Below, piece after piece: positions 7,706 to 17,501 of a stretch of 25,306 bases of DNA. Each line of letters starts with the position of its first letter. The first letter of the stretch is position 1. Position numbers and translations under genes: made by a program. This DNA is from CAYPKW01 sp964411425 (GTDB taxonomy: Bacteria; Pseudomonadota; Alphaproteobacteria; Dongiales; Dongiaceae), in assembly GCA_964411425.1 (NCBI GenBank), contig CAYPKW010000032.1, forward strand, positions 1-25,306, given 5' to 3'. The notes beneath the pieces are model-generated. The model had not been told where the DNA came from. It made no database searches and saw only the letters and a program-made list of their open reading frames with translations.

Positions 7706-9391
7706 CTAGATCGGCTGGTAGTCGACCAGGCGGTCGAACTCGCGCTGCGCCCAATCCTGGCCCGGCAGGATGCCGCGGCGCGCCGGCGGGCGAAGCCGCT
7801 CTTCGATGAAGAGCCGCGTCACCAGGGCCTTGCGATGGTCTTGGCGGCCGAGCGCGTCGTTCGCCTCCTCGAGAAGAAGGGCCGCGGCCAGGGTGTCGGC
7901 CATCAGCGCCAGCAGCTTGCGCGCGTGGCGCTCCGCCTCGCCCGCCTCGCGCCCCATGTACAGGATCGCCTCGCGGACGAGCGCCAGGGCCTCGCCGATC
8001 GCCGCGGCGAGCCCGGCGCATTCGGGCGCGGCCGCGGCGAGGATCGCCTCGATGCGCTCCGCGAACATCTGGGCGCCCTGGTGGCGCGGCGCCAGCAGGC
8101 GCAGCAGCTCCAAGGCCTGGATGTTGGCCGGGCCTTCCCACACCGTCATGACTTGCGCGTCGCGCAGCAGGCGCGGGGTCACATAGTCGTAGGTGTAGGC
8201 GTTGCCGCCGATGATCTCGATGGCGGCGCGGCAGGCGACGTTGGCTTCCTCGGCCGTCTGGTACTTGGCGAGCGCCGTTGCTAGCCGGAGCCAGACGCGC
8301 GCCGGGTCGTTCCAGTCGGCGCCGCGGGCCGCCGCGTCGAAGGCCCGCGCCGCCTCGAAGGCCAAGGCCACGCCCGCCTCGAGTTGCGCCATGAGCTTCA
8401 GTATCTCGTCCTGCACCATCGGATAGGCGGTCATCGCCTGCCCGAACACGCTGCGCCGGCGCGCGTAGGCGAGGGTCTCGATGAAGGCGCGCCGCTGCAA
8501 TCCGGCCGAGCCGACGGCGTTGTGGATGCGGCTGAACTCGAGCGCCTCCATCATCAGCCTGAAGCCGTCGGGCGGACCGGCGACCTCGACCGCCCAGGTG
8601 TCGATGAGGTCGACCTCGCCGGTCGGCACGCCGATCGTGCCGAGCTTGTCCTTGAGACGGCGGATGCGCATCGGGTTAGGGCTGCCGTCGTCGAGATGCG
8701 TGGGCACCAGGTACAGCCCTAGACCCTTGCTGCCGGGGGCGGCGCCCACCGGCCGGGCGGTGGCGAGCGCCAAGCCGCCATTGGCGTTGCTGGCGAACCA
8801 CTTGAGGCCGTTGAGGCGAACGTGGTTGCCCTCGGGGCGCGCCACGGTCGTGCTGGCGCCGACGTCGCTGCCGCCGTGCAGCTCGGTTGCCCAGGTGCCG
8901 CCGCTGAGGGCGCCGCCGTCCATGCGGGTCAGTCGGTGCAGGTACTTGGCGCGCAAATCCGCCGGCGCGTGGCGGGCGAGCACATGGGCGACCGCGCCGG
9001 TCATGGTGACCGGGCAATGCAGCGACACGTCGGCCTGGGACAGGAGATAGCCCATGGCGAAGGTGACGATGAAGGGCGCCGGCTCGTCGAGGTAGTTTAG
9101 GCCGACGGCGCCGCGCCGGTACACCTCGTGTGCCACCGCCGTCCAGGCCGGGTTGTGACGGATACGGTTCACCATCCGCCCGTCGCGATCGTAGGTTTCG
9201 AGTACCGGGGCGCCGTGGCGATCGGTGTAGTGCGCCGCCGGGTCCACCTCCTTCGCGACCCAGGCGCCGAAATCGGCCAGCGTCGCGGCCCAGCGCTCAT
9301 AGGCCGGCGCCGCCACGCGGCCGAGCAGCCGCCGGAGGTTCTCGTCGGCCAGGAAGAAATTGCCGTCCGCCGTCGGCGGCGCGAACTCCAT
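7706..9391 (-). CDS. AidB-like acyl-CoA dehydrogenase family protein
   Basis: A 561-residue flavoprotein of the acyl-CoA dehydrogenase superfamily. It is closer to AidB than to typical beta-oxidation enzymes, judging by length (AidB is about 540; ordinary ACADs are about 380), the N-terminal domain with LETYDRDGRMVNRIRHNPAW, and GGTWATELHGGSDVGAST (residues 164-181). The VWEGPANIQALELLRL segment holds the Glu (about 419) at the usual catalytic-base position. The last 100 residues are an Ala-rich helical extension, as in AidB. The substrate is unknown, and E. coli AidB is linked to alkylation response. The chosen ATG has GAAGG seven bases upstream; a longer reading would run into hairpin DNA. 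A long hairpin ends about 20 bases upstream. Confidence 0.9.
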   Translation of the reverse strand: MEFAPPTADGNFFLADENLRRLLGRVAAPAYERWAATLADFGAWVAKEVDPAAHYTDRHGAPVLETYDRDGRMVNRIRHNPAWTAVAHEVYRRGAVGLNYLDEPAPFIVTFAMGYLLSQADVSLHCPVTMTGAVAHVLARHAPADLRAKYLHRLTRMDGGALSGGTWATELHGGSDVGASTTVARPEGNHVRLNGLKWFASNANGGLALATARPVGAAPGSKGLGLYLVPTHLDDGSPNPMRIRRLKDKLGTIGVPTGEVDLIDTWAVEVAGPPDGFRLMMEALEFSRIHNAVGSAGLQRRAFIETLAYARRRSVFGQAMTAYPMVQDEILKLMAQLEAGVALAFEAARAFDAAARGADWNDPARVWLRLATALAKYQTAEEANVACRAAIEIIGGNAYTYDYVTPRLLRDAQVMTVWEGPANIQALELLRLLAPRHQGAQMFAERIEAILAAAAPECAGLAAAIGEALALVREAILYMGREAGEAERHARKLLALMADTLAAALLLEEANDALGRQDHRKALVTRLFIEERLRPPARRGILPGQDWAQREFDRLVDYQPI

Positions 9392-9410
9392 GGCGTGGCC
9401 TTCGTCCAGT

Positions 9411-9468
9411 GGTCCGATCCTGACAGAAAGTACCCTCACGGGGTATTTTCTGTCAGGTGAATCGGCCC
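9411..9468. repeat. long hairpin 1 (17-bp arms, 5-base loop, extended outer stem)
   Basis: The arms 9419-9435 (CCTGACAGAAAGTACCC) and 9441-9457 pair over 17 bp with one G-T wobble, around the loop TCACG. After a three-base bulge an outer stem of eight pairs with one mismatch continues (9411-9418 with 9461-9468). In the dehydrogenase transcript it would lie just upstream of the ribosome site. Confidence 0.85.
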
Positions 9469-9483
9469 ACAAGCATATCAATG

Positions 9484-9549
9484 CTAGTGGTATTCAGCTT
9501 CCGATAAATGGTTCCTCTCGGGAACCATTTGTCGGAACCATACCACTAG
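9484..9549. repeat. long hairpin 2 (17-bp arms, 5-base loop, 10-bp outer arms)
   Basis: The inner arms 9499-9515 (TTCCGATAAATGGTTCC) and 9521-9537 pair over 17 bp with one wobble, around the loop TCTCG. The outer arms CTAGTGGTAT (9484-9493) and ATACCACTAG (9540-9549) pair perfectly, separated from the inner stem by five and two bases. The geometry is strikingly like that of hairpin 1, though the arm sequence differs. Confidence 0.88.
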
Positions 9550-9842
9550 TGGCAGCCCCCTTTGAAGGCGCCCGCAATGATCCTCGAGAGCCAGAGGTTA
9601 CCAATCAATTAACCTTCATGGGAGTATCCTTGTCGGCCCACGGGCGGACCGGACGGTTTGCTGCGGCCCCGGGCACGCCGCGGCGAACCAGATGTATCTT
9701 GAGCCGAATTCGCGCTTTATTACAGTCAAGCGACGGCCATGATTTACCACTTCAAAATAATACTCAGTTATTATTGCAGAGAGATGCCGGTATCTATATC
9801 CATGTCCGTGTCGAGCGGTTCCATTGGAAGGTCGGTGCAGCG

Positions 9843-11003
9843 GTGAACACCCTGTCGCAGATGGATGTCGAGCGGCTGCGGCTCGAGCCGTCGGCCGCCA
9901 ATCGCGCGGCGGCGGCCGAAAAGGTCGCCGCGGCGTTCGGCGGCGGTCAATTGAGCGAGCAGGAGCGGGCGATCGCGTCGGCGGTGTTCGCCATGCTGGC
10001 CAAGGACGCCGAGGCGCTGGTGCGCCGGCGCCTTGCCGAGGCGCTGCAACACGCGCCCGAGCTGCCGCCGCAGTTGGCCAAGACGCTCGCCTTCGACGTC
10101 GTCGAGGTGGCGGCGCCGATATTGCAGAACTCGATGGTGCTCACCGACGGCGACCTGATCGCGGTCATGGCGCGCTGCTCGCTCGCGCACAGTCTCGCCA
10201 TCGCGCGCCGCCGCTACGTCTCGGCGGAAGTGAGCGGCGCGCTGGTCGCGCTCAAGGACGAGACGGTGGCGCTCACGCTGCTCGCCAACGAGAACGCGCA
10301 GATCGACGAATCCGGCTACCACCTGCTGGTCGATACCTTCGGCGAGGTGCCGCGCATCATGGACAGCATGAGCCTGCGCGCGGCGCTGCCGTTCTCGATC
10401 ATCGAGCGGATCGTGACGCTCGTCGCCGACAGCGTGCGCGAACGCCTGGTCGCCCAATACGAGCTCACCGGCGGCCACGTGGCCGCGCTGCTGACGCAGG
10501 CCCGCGAGCACGTGCTGCTTTCCACCATCGGCGAGGAAGCGGACCCTGACGAGGTCGATGACCTGGTGCTGGCGCTGATGCGCAACGCGCAGCTGACGCC
10601 GACGCTCATCCTGCGCGCGCTGTGCCTCGGCGAGTTCGTGTTCGTCGCCTTCGCGCTGGCGCACTTGGCCGGCATCCAGTTCACCAGCGCCTGGCAACTG
10701 CTGCTCGACCAGGGGTTCAAGGGAGCGGAGCAGTTGTACGAGCGCTGCTGGCTGCCGAAGCGCCTCAACCCGATCTTCAGCGAGGTGCTGGCGCTCGCCC
10801 GGCGCTATCGCTACGTGGGCGATCCGCGCCTGCGCGGGCCGTTCCGCAGCCGGGTGCACGAGTGGGGTGCCGCGCGGCTCGGCGTGCCGCAGGGCGCCAT
10901 CGGCTTCGACCAGACGATCACCAAGCTGTTCCTGTCCGCGGGCCCGGACGAGCCGCAATCCCGGGCGCAGCCGACCGCAGCCAACAACGCAACCTACCAC
11001 TAG
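9843..11003 (+). CDS. DUF2336 domain protein (paralogue 2)
   Basis: A 386-residue soluble helical protein of the DUF2336 family, paralogous to 6436-7533. The GTG start at 9843 is chosen because it lines up with the paralogue's N-terminus (VNTLSQMDVERL against MIGNLSETDVVRL). GGAAGG lies about 12 bases upstream; ATG 9861 is an alternative. The frame is open far upstream, but that part has no family similarity. The last third has PTLILRALCLGEFVFVAFALAHL, matching the paralogue. The C-terminal 20 residues after FLSAGPDEPQ are low complexity. Function is unknown; being transcribed from the hairpin-rich region, its control may differ from that of paralogue 1. Confidence 0.85.
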   Translation: MNTLSQMDVERLRLEPSAANRAAAAEKVAAAFGGGQLSEQERAIASAVFAMLAKDAEALVRRRLAEALQHAPELPPQLAKTLAFDVVEVAAPILQNSMVLTDGDLIAVMARCSLAHSLAIARRRYVSAEVSGALVALKDETVALTLLANENAQIDESGYHLLVDTFGEVPRIMDSMSLRAALPFSIIERIVTLVADSVRERLVAQYELTGGHVAALLTQAREHVLLSTIGEEADPDEVDDLVLALMRNAQLTPTLILRALCLGEFVFVAFALAHLAGIQFTSAWQLLLDQGFKGAEQLYERCWLPKRLNPIFSEVLALARRYRYVGDPRLRGPFRSRVHEWGAARLGVPQGAIGFDQTITKLFLSAGPDEPQSRAQPTAANNATYH

Positions 11004-11141
11004 GGCGGCCTCGGCGCCGCCGATCGCCGCGGTTCTTGCGGAGGGGTCGGTTTCGGGCCGCAAGAAATCGTTGGCGCCCGGCCCTCGCCGTGACACAAAT
11101 TCGACCGGCTGGAGGCGTCCTTTGGGGGCAGCGGACCTGGC

Positions 11142-11438
11142 ATGAGCGAGGCGGACGATCTTGCGGGCGTCGCGCCCGAGGAGATGGCGGCCTATCTCGA
11201 TTTTCGCGGCCGGGTGCGCGGCGCCAATATCGACGAGCGGACCCTGCAGACGACCGACTATGTCAACCATTTCAGCGGTGTGATCATGCTGCTCGAGATC
11301 ATCCCCGACGCGCCCGAGTGCCTGGAGGAAGCCCTGCAATGGGGGCCGTTGAGCTACGTGGACCACTTGCGCGGCAGCGGTTTCAAGGATAAGGCGCTCG
11401 CGATCGAGGCTTCGAGCACGTTCCCGCCGTGCATCTGA
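11142..11438 (+). CDS. hypothetical protein, N-terminal part of a probably frameshifted gene
   Basis: A 98-residue reading frame that I cannot assign to a named family. It has an acidic helical start (EEMAAYLDFRGRVRGANID), then TDYVNHFSGVIMLLEIIPD and a C-terminal GFKDKALAIEA. After that the residues (SSTFPPCI) lose character and a stop follows. The reading frame shifted by one base continues sensibly as FEHVPAVHLKPFEAAVAEVDE, which is the beginning of the next entry. One base missing near 11410 would join both into a single protein of about 172 residues. It is thus either a pseudogene or a sequencing or assembly error. It lies between a DUF2336 gene and a rhomboid gene on the same strand. 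Confidence 0.65.
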   Translation: MSEADDLAGVAPEEMAAYLDFRGRVRGANIDERTLQTTDYVNHFSGVIMLLEIIPDAPECLEEALQWGPLSYVDHLRGSGFKDKALAIEASSTFPPCI

Positions 11439-11656
11439 AGCCGTTCGAGGCGGCGGTGGCGGAGGTCGACGAGCGGGTGGCGAACTGCTTGGCTCGCGTG
11501 GCCCGCCTGGCCGAAGGCGGCGACGCGGATCGGCTGCGGCATGGCTGCGAGGAAGCGGCACGCGACCTGAAGATACTGGTCGAGCGGATCGCCGCCATCA
11601 TCCACGGCGAGCAGGCCAACCTGGCGCAGCGTGACGTCGACCGAATGATGGGTTGA
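11429..11656 (+). CDS. hypothetical protein, C-terminal part of the probably frameshifted gene
   Basis: Seventy-five residues from GTG 11429, overlapping the preceding frame by ten bases. The sequence is helical with alternating charge (FEAAVAEVDERVANCLARV; EEAARDLKILVERIAAIIHG) and no membrane segment. There is no ribosome site before the GTG, and the codons just upstream in this frame (about 11408-11428) read GFEHVPA, which continues the N-terminal piece in style. I therefore read it as the second half of one gene rather than an independent small protein. Function is unknown. Confidence 0.55.
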   Translation: MHLKPFEAAVAEVDERVANCLARVARLAEGGDADRLRHGCEEAARDLKILVERIAAIIHGEQANLAQRDVDRMMG

Positions 11657-11681
11657 GCCCGGGCGACCCCGGCGAGGTCCC

Positions 11682-12389
11682 ATGATCCCCTTGCGCGACG
11701 ACAATCCGACCACGTTGCGGCCGATCGTGACCGTGGGGCTGATCGGCCTCTCGACGCTGGTGTTCCTGTGGACGCTTAGCCTGCCGGCGGACGAGCAGGA
11801 GCGCGTGTTCTACGGGCTGGGCGTCGTGCCGGCGGTGCTCTCGGGCGAGCGCGAGCTGGCGCCGGAGCTGGCCATGGTGCCGGCCGAGCTGTCGCTCGTC
11901 ACCTCGATGTTCCTGCACGCCGGCTGGCTGCATCTCCTCGGCAACATGCTGTACCTGTGGATCTTCGGCAACAACGTGGAAGACGCCATGGGGCACGTCC
12001 GGTTCGTCGCCTTCTACCTGCTGTGCGGAATCGCGGCGGCGTTGGCGCAATCCTGGGCCGATCCCTCCTCCGCGGTGCCGATGGTGGGGGCGAGCGGGGC
12101 GATCGGCGGCGTCCTGGGCGCCTATCTGCTGCTGCATCCGCGCGCCAGCGTCCTCGTGCTGATACCGCTCGGTTTCTTCAGCCAGCTTGTGCGCGTGCCG
12201 GCCATGATCGTGCTCGGGCTGTGGTTCGTGTTCCAGTTCCTGTCGGGCGCCGCCAGGGTCGGCGAGGCGGGCGGCGTCGCCTATTGGGCGCATGTCGGGG
12301 GCTTCATCGCCGGCGCGGCGCTGATCCTGGTGTTTCGCCGGCGCGGCGTGGCGCTGTGGCGCGACGCGCACCGCGGTCCCTGGGGATAG
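11682..12389 (+). CDS. rhomboid family intramembrane serine protease
   Basis: A 235-residue polytopic membrane protein predicted to cleave transmembrane substrates within the bilayer. The catalytic Ser138 lies in VGASGAIGG (GxSG), the catalytic His204 in YWAHVGGFIAG, and the supporting His/Asn in HAGWLHLLGNMLYLWIFG (79-96). About six membrane helices are visible, starting with IVTVGLIGLSTLVFLW. All catalytic residues are present. The ATG is preceded by GCGAGG with five bases spacing. It follows the frameshifted gene by 25 bases and may share a transcript with it; the tRNA downstream is on the opposite strand. Substrate unknown. Confidence 0.93.
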   Translation: MIPLRDDNPTTLRPIVTVGLIGLSTLVFLWTLSLPADEQERVFYGLGVVPAVLSGERELAPELAMVPAELSLVTSMFLHAGWLHLLGNMLYLWIFGNNVEDAMGHVRFVAFYLLCGIAAALAQSWADPSSAVPMVGASGAIGGVLGAYLLLHPRASVLVLIPLGFFSQLVRVPAMIVLGLWFVFQFLSGAARVGEAGGVAYWAHVGGFIAGAALILVFRRRGVALWRDAHRGPWG

Positions 12390-12423
12390 TCGCGCGACGT
12401 CTGATTCGCGGGGTCGCGGAAAA

Positions 12424-12500
12424 TGGTCGGAGTGAGTGGATTCGAACCACCGGCCCCTGCGTCCCGAACACAGTGCTCTACCAGGCTGAGCTACACTCCG
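12424..12500 (-). tRNA. tRNA-Pro (anticodon CGG)
   Basis: A 77-base cloverleaf on the minus strand with the CCA end encoded (12424-12426). The acceptor stem is CGGAGTG/CACTCCG, the D stem GCTC/GAGC, the anticodon stem CTGTG/CGCAG with loop TTCGGGA (anticodon CGG, reading CCG), the variable loop five bases, and the T loop TTCGAAT. The discriminator is A. All stems pair, with G-U wobbles only. Confidence 0.96.
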
Positions 12501-12513
12501 ACCGGCGCCGCGG

Positions 12514-12542
12514 GTTATAGCGGCATCGTCCGCTCGGTTCAA
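12514..12542 (-). promoter_or_regulatory. sigma70-type promoter for tRNA-Pro
   Basis: On the minus strand TTGAAC (12537-12542) and TATAAC (12514-12519) are 17 bases apart and end 13 bases before the mature tRNA 5' end. This predicts a leader of only about six bases, which is typical of tRNA genes. Confidence 0.75.
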
Positions 12543-12592
12543 GGCGAGGGTTCCCTTGCCGGCGCGCCGGTCGTGGGCTAAGGGAGGCAACC

Positions 12593-12609
12593 ATGCTGGA
12601 CAGTCGCCG

Positions 12610-12613
<4 letters not shown>
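12593..12613 (+). promoter_or_regulatory. six-codon leader frame overlapping the ABC exporter start
   Basis: ATG at 12593 has a strong Shine-Dalgarno sequence (AGGGAGG, five bases spacing), encodes MLDSRR and ends in TGA overlapping the ATG at 12610 (ATGA). The exporter's own ATG lacks a ribosome site, so this mini-frame may load ribosomes for it by coupling. A one-base sequence error joining the two is the other explanation. Confidence 0.4.
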
Positions 12614-14444
<1,831 letters not shown>

Positions 14445-14454
<10 letters not shown>

Positions 14455-15653
14455 TCGAGCTTCATCTCGATGCGCCGGTTGCGCCGATAGGCCGCGTCGT
14501 CGTCGCCCGTGTCGAGCGGGCGGAACTCGGCGAAGCCGGCGGCCACCAGACGGTGCGGGCCTATGCCCTGGCTCTCCAGGAAGCGGACTACCGCGATGGC
14601 GCGCCCGGTCGACAGCTCCCAATTGGACGCGAATTGCTGGGTGAAGATCGGCCGGCGGTCGGTGTGGCCGTCGACCCGGAGCAGCCAGTCGATGTCTTCC
14701 GGAATCTCGCTCGCGATCTCGCGGAGGGTGGTGGCGAATTGGGCGAGCTGCAGCCGGCCCTCGAACCCGAGTTCGGCGGAGCCCGATTCGAACAGCACCT
14801 CGGACTGGAACACGAAGCGGTCGCCGACGACCTGGATGTCCTTGCGATCGCCCAGCACCTCGCGCAGACGCCCGAAGAACTCCGAGCGGTAGCGGGCCAG
14901 CTCCTCCACCTTGCTCGCCAAGGCGGCGTTGAGCCGGCTGCTCAGGTCGACGATCTGCACCTCCTGCTCCTTGGCCTCGGCCTCCGAGATCTCGAGCGCC
15001 GCGGCGATGCGGGCGAGCTGGCGGCGTAAGGACGCCATCTGGCGGTTCAAGATCTCGATCCTGAGCGCGGCCTCCTCGGAGACACGGCTCCGCGCGGCGG
15101 TGGCGTCCTCGGCCTCCTTCTCGCTCGACAGCAGCTGTGCCGCCAGCTCCTCGCGCAAACTCTCCAGCGCGGCGATGTCGCCCAATAGCGCCTCGATCTT
15201 GGCGCGGTCGGCCTCGATCGACTTGTAGGCGTCCTCGAGCTCGGTCTCGACCTTGGTCACCTGCTCGCCCCCGGTGGCGAGCCGGGCGGTGGCGTCCGCC
15301 AGCTCCTTCATCACCGCGTCGCGCTCGCCGATGATGACGGTGAGCCGCCGGTTGAGCTCGTCGCGTTCGGCCGTCGATTTCTGCAGCTCCGACGACAGCT
15401 CGGCGAAGCTCAACCGCAGGTCCTCGTTCTGGCCGCGCTCCAATATCAGCAGATCGTTGAGCTCGGCGATCTCGCGGTTGAGCCGCTCGAGCGCGGCGTC
15501 CTTGGTGGACAGCGCGGTGCTGAGGAAGAACTGGGCGATGACGAAGACCAGCAGCACGAAGATGATGACCATCAGCAGCGTGCTGAGGACATCGACGTAG
15601 CCGGGCCAGGCCTCGAACGGGCGCCGGCGCCGGCCGCTGGCGGTGGAGGCCAC
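14445..15653 (-). CDS. MotB-like protein: membrane anchor, long coiled coil, OmpA peptidoglycan-binding domain
   Basis: A 402-residue protein with a single N-terminal membrane helix (about 19-45) carrying Asp21 in GYVDVLSTLLMV, the position of the proton-carrying Asp in MotB/TolR/ExbD-type partners. A long, charged heptad-like region (about 50-255) follows, then an OmpA-family domain (about 275-402) with RVDGHTDRRPI, SNWELSTGRAIAVVRFL and RRNRRIEMKL, which binds peptidoglycan in the family. It starts three bases after the stop of the proton-channel gene, so the two surely form one complex. The coiled coil is much longer than in MotB and could span the periplasm. No flagellar genes are nearby, so I do not call it a flagellar stator. 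Confidence 0.9.
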
Positions 15654-15656
15654 GGC

Positions 15657-17447
15657 CTATTCCTGCGGGCTGCCCTGGTCGGCCAGGCTGGCGATGGTGC
15701 GCGTCAGCGTCTTGATCTCGTTGCGCAGCTCCTGCACCGTGTATTGGCGCCCGATCGACATCTCCTCCAGCATCCGGCTCAAATAGGCGTCGATGTTGCG
15801 AATGTGGTGCCGGCTCATCTCATCGATCCCGCCGCCGCGGTCGCCGCCGTCGGCCAGCCGCTGCAGGATGGGCTTGAGCTCGACTTGGCTTTCGACCAGC
15901 TTCGCCAACAGCGGACGCTCGCTTTCCAGCCGCTCGCCCAACCGCTCGATGCCGCTCACCAGCGCCTTCAACGCGTGCTCGGCGCGCGTGCGGCTCTGTT
16001 CGCCCTCGCCCAGGACGCGGTGCAGGCGATCCAGGCTCTCGGAACTCTGAATCAAGAGCGCCTGGATGTGCGCCGGAACCGACTGCTCGCTCATGCGGCT
16101 CATGTAGTTCTCGATGCTGCGCAGATGGGCGCGCAGCGTCTCGTCGCTGCCGCCGCCGCGCCCGCCGCCATCGACCACGCGGGCGAAGGCGGGGCGCATC
16201 TCGGCCTGCCCCTCGGCGATCTGGGTCAGCAGATGCTGCACCACGCTCACCTGCCGGCCGAACGCCTGGATGCCCTCGGCCAGCGACTTCAAGTAGGTGT
16301 TGGTCTGCGCGCGGACCGCTTCGCTGCGCGCCATGCCGTGGCGCAGCACCTCGAGGCTCTCCGCCGTGTTGCGCAGCAGCGGTTCGACGCCGCTCGGCGC
16401 CGGCAGCGCCGCGCGCGGTGCCGCCTGGCCCTCGATGCCGCGCAGATGGGCCCGGCGCGCTTCCTCGTAGCCGACTGTCTCGCGTTCCATGGCGGTGAGC
16501 AGCTTGGTGATGGCGGGCAACATGTGGCTCTGCCCGTCGGCCAACTGGGCTACGATCTTCTGCTGGCCTTGCAAGTGGTCGCTCAGCAGGGCGAGCTGGT
16601 CGCCCAAGTGCTTGAGATGGCCGCTCGACTCGCCGCGCTCGCCCGCGTCCCTCGTCATCAGGTCGCGCAACGCCTCGAGGCCGGCGGTGGTCTGGTCCAT
16701 CAGGGTCTGGAGATAGGCGGCGCCGGCGGGCTCGCCCTCCATCGACGGGCCGAAGGTGGAAAGCCGCGTCTGGCCGGCCAGCCATTCCTCGAGCTCGTTG
16801 GAGAAGCGCGTGTGCGCCTGGCTCGCCTGCAGTTCGAGGAAGCCCAGGACGAGCGACCCGGCGAGGCCGAACATGGAGGCGCCGAAGGCGGTTCCCATGC
16901 CGGCGAGCGGTCCCCTCAACCCTTCCTTCAACTGCGCGAACATTGCCGCCGGGTCGCCGCTGCCGACCGCCAGGCCGCCGACCGCGTCGCCGACCGAGTT
17001 GATGGTGCCGAGCAGGCCCCAGAAGGTGCCGAGCAGCCCGAGGAAGATGAGGAGTGCCACCAAGTAGCGCGCGATCTCGTGCGATTCGTCGAGCCGCGCG
17101 TTGATGCCGTCGAGCAGCGAGCGCAGCGCGATCGACGACAGGTTGAGGCGGCCGCGCCGGTCGCCGATCATCGCCGCCATGGGGGCGAGCAGCCGCGGCG
17201 CCCGCTCGCCCGACACGTCCCGCCCGCCATGCCGGTAATTGTCGATCCAGGCCACCTCCGGATAGAGCCGGCCGACCTGGAAGAAGATGAACACGATGCC
17301 GATGACCAGCACCGCCAATATGCCGCTGTTGAGCGCCGGGTTGTGCACGAAGGCGGACAGCAGGCGCTCCTGCAGCAAGAACGCCAGCCCGCCGACGGCG
17401 AGGATGCAGATCGCCATCCAGGCGAGATAGCGGTTCGGGCGCGTCAT
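15657..17447 (-). CDS. MotA/TolQ/ExbB-type proton channel with long repeat tail
   Basis: A 596-residue inner-membrane protein. Membrane helices lie at about 8-29, 41-59, 128-150 and 182-206. The last two carry the family core: LGLLGTFWGLLGTI and GMGTAFGASMFGLAGSLVLGF. The cytoplasmic tail from about 249 to 560 is made of three repeats of about 107 residues. Each has a Leu-rich helix, a (E/D)xQ..(M/L).P motif (GQSHMLPA, GQAEMRPA, SQVELKPI) and a closing H(L/I)R.I segment; the last two also have a Gly-rich linker and Y(M/L)SRM. TolQ and ExbB have no such tail. With the MotB-like partner it should form an ion-driven motor coupled to peptidoglycan. The role is unknown; Tol-like envelope work or a Zorya-like arrangement are both conceivable. 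Confidence 0.88.
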   Translation of the reverse strand: MTRPNRYLAWMAICILAVGGLAFLLQERLLSAFVHNPALNSGILAVLVIGIVFIFFQVGRLYPEVAWIDNYRHGGRDVSGERAPRLLAPMAAMIGDRRGRLNLSSIALRSLLDGINARLDESHEIARYLVALLIFLGLLGTFWGLLGTINSVGDAVGGLAVGSGDPAAMFAQLKEGLRGPLAGMGTAFGASMFGLAGSLVLGFLELQASQAHTRFSNELEEWLAGQTRLSTFGPSMEGEPAGAAYLQTLMDQTTAGLEALRDLMTRDAGERGESSGHLKHLGDQLALLSDHLQGQQKIVAQLADGQSHMLPAITKLLTAMERETVGYEEARRAHLRGIEGQAAPRAALPAPSGVEPLLRNTAESLEVLRHGMARSEAVRAQTNTYLKSLAEGIQAFGRQVSVVQHLLTQIAEGQAEMRPAFARVVDGGGRGGGSDETLRAHLRSIENYMSRMSEQSVPAHIQALLIQSSESLDRLHRVLGEGEQSRTRAEHALKALVSGIERLGERLESERPLLAKLVESQVELKPILQRLADGGDRGGGIDEMSRHHIRNIDAYLSRMLEEMSIGRQYTVQELRNEIKTLTRTIASLADQGSPQE

Positions 17448-17501
17448 GGCTGCTCCACGCCGCCGCCGGCCGTCAGGATCGAGCCATGAAGGCGGGGCCG
17501 G

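Larger units (their letters stand above)
9392..9842. other. gene-free divergent intergenic region with hairpins
   Basis: This is the only stretch of more than 300 bases without a gene. It separates the acyl-CoA dehydrogenase from the second DUF2336 gene. It holds two long hairpins (listed separately) and a less GC-rich segment (about 9700-9790). A small AATAATA/TATTATT inverted repeat lies at 9756-9775, and a weak promoter-like pair (TTGAGC 9699, TACAGT 9721, 16-base spacing) points toward DUF2336. An open frame runs through on the plus strand, but its residues look random and I do not call it a gene. Confidence 0.7.

Noticed and set aside
9360..9842. An N-terminal extension of the second DUF2336 protein through the hairpin region
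   Set aside because: The frame is open but the residues have no similarity to the paralogue and pass through both hairpins; GTG 9843 aligns with the paralogue's start.
9771..11561. A 596-residue open frame on the minus strand opposite DUF2336
   Set aside because: Antisense shadow of the DUF2336 and hypothetical genes; its composition is not protein-like.
12390..12423. An intrinsic terminator after the rhomboid gene or tRNA
   Set aside because: There is a short CGCG stem but no following T-run in either direction.
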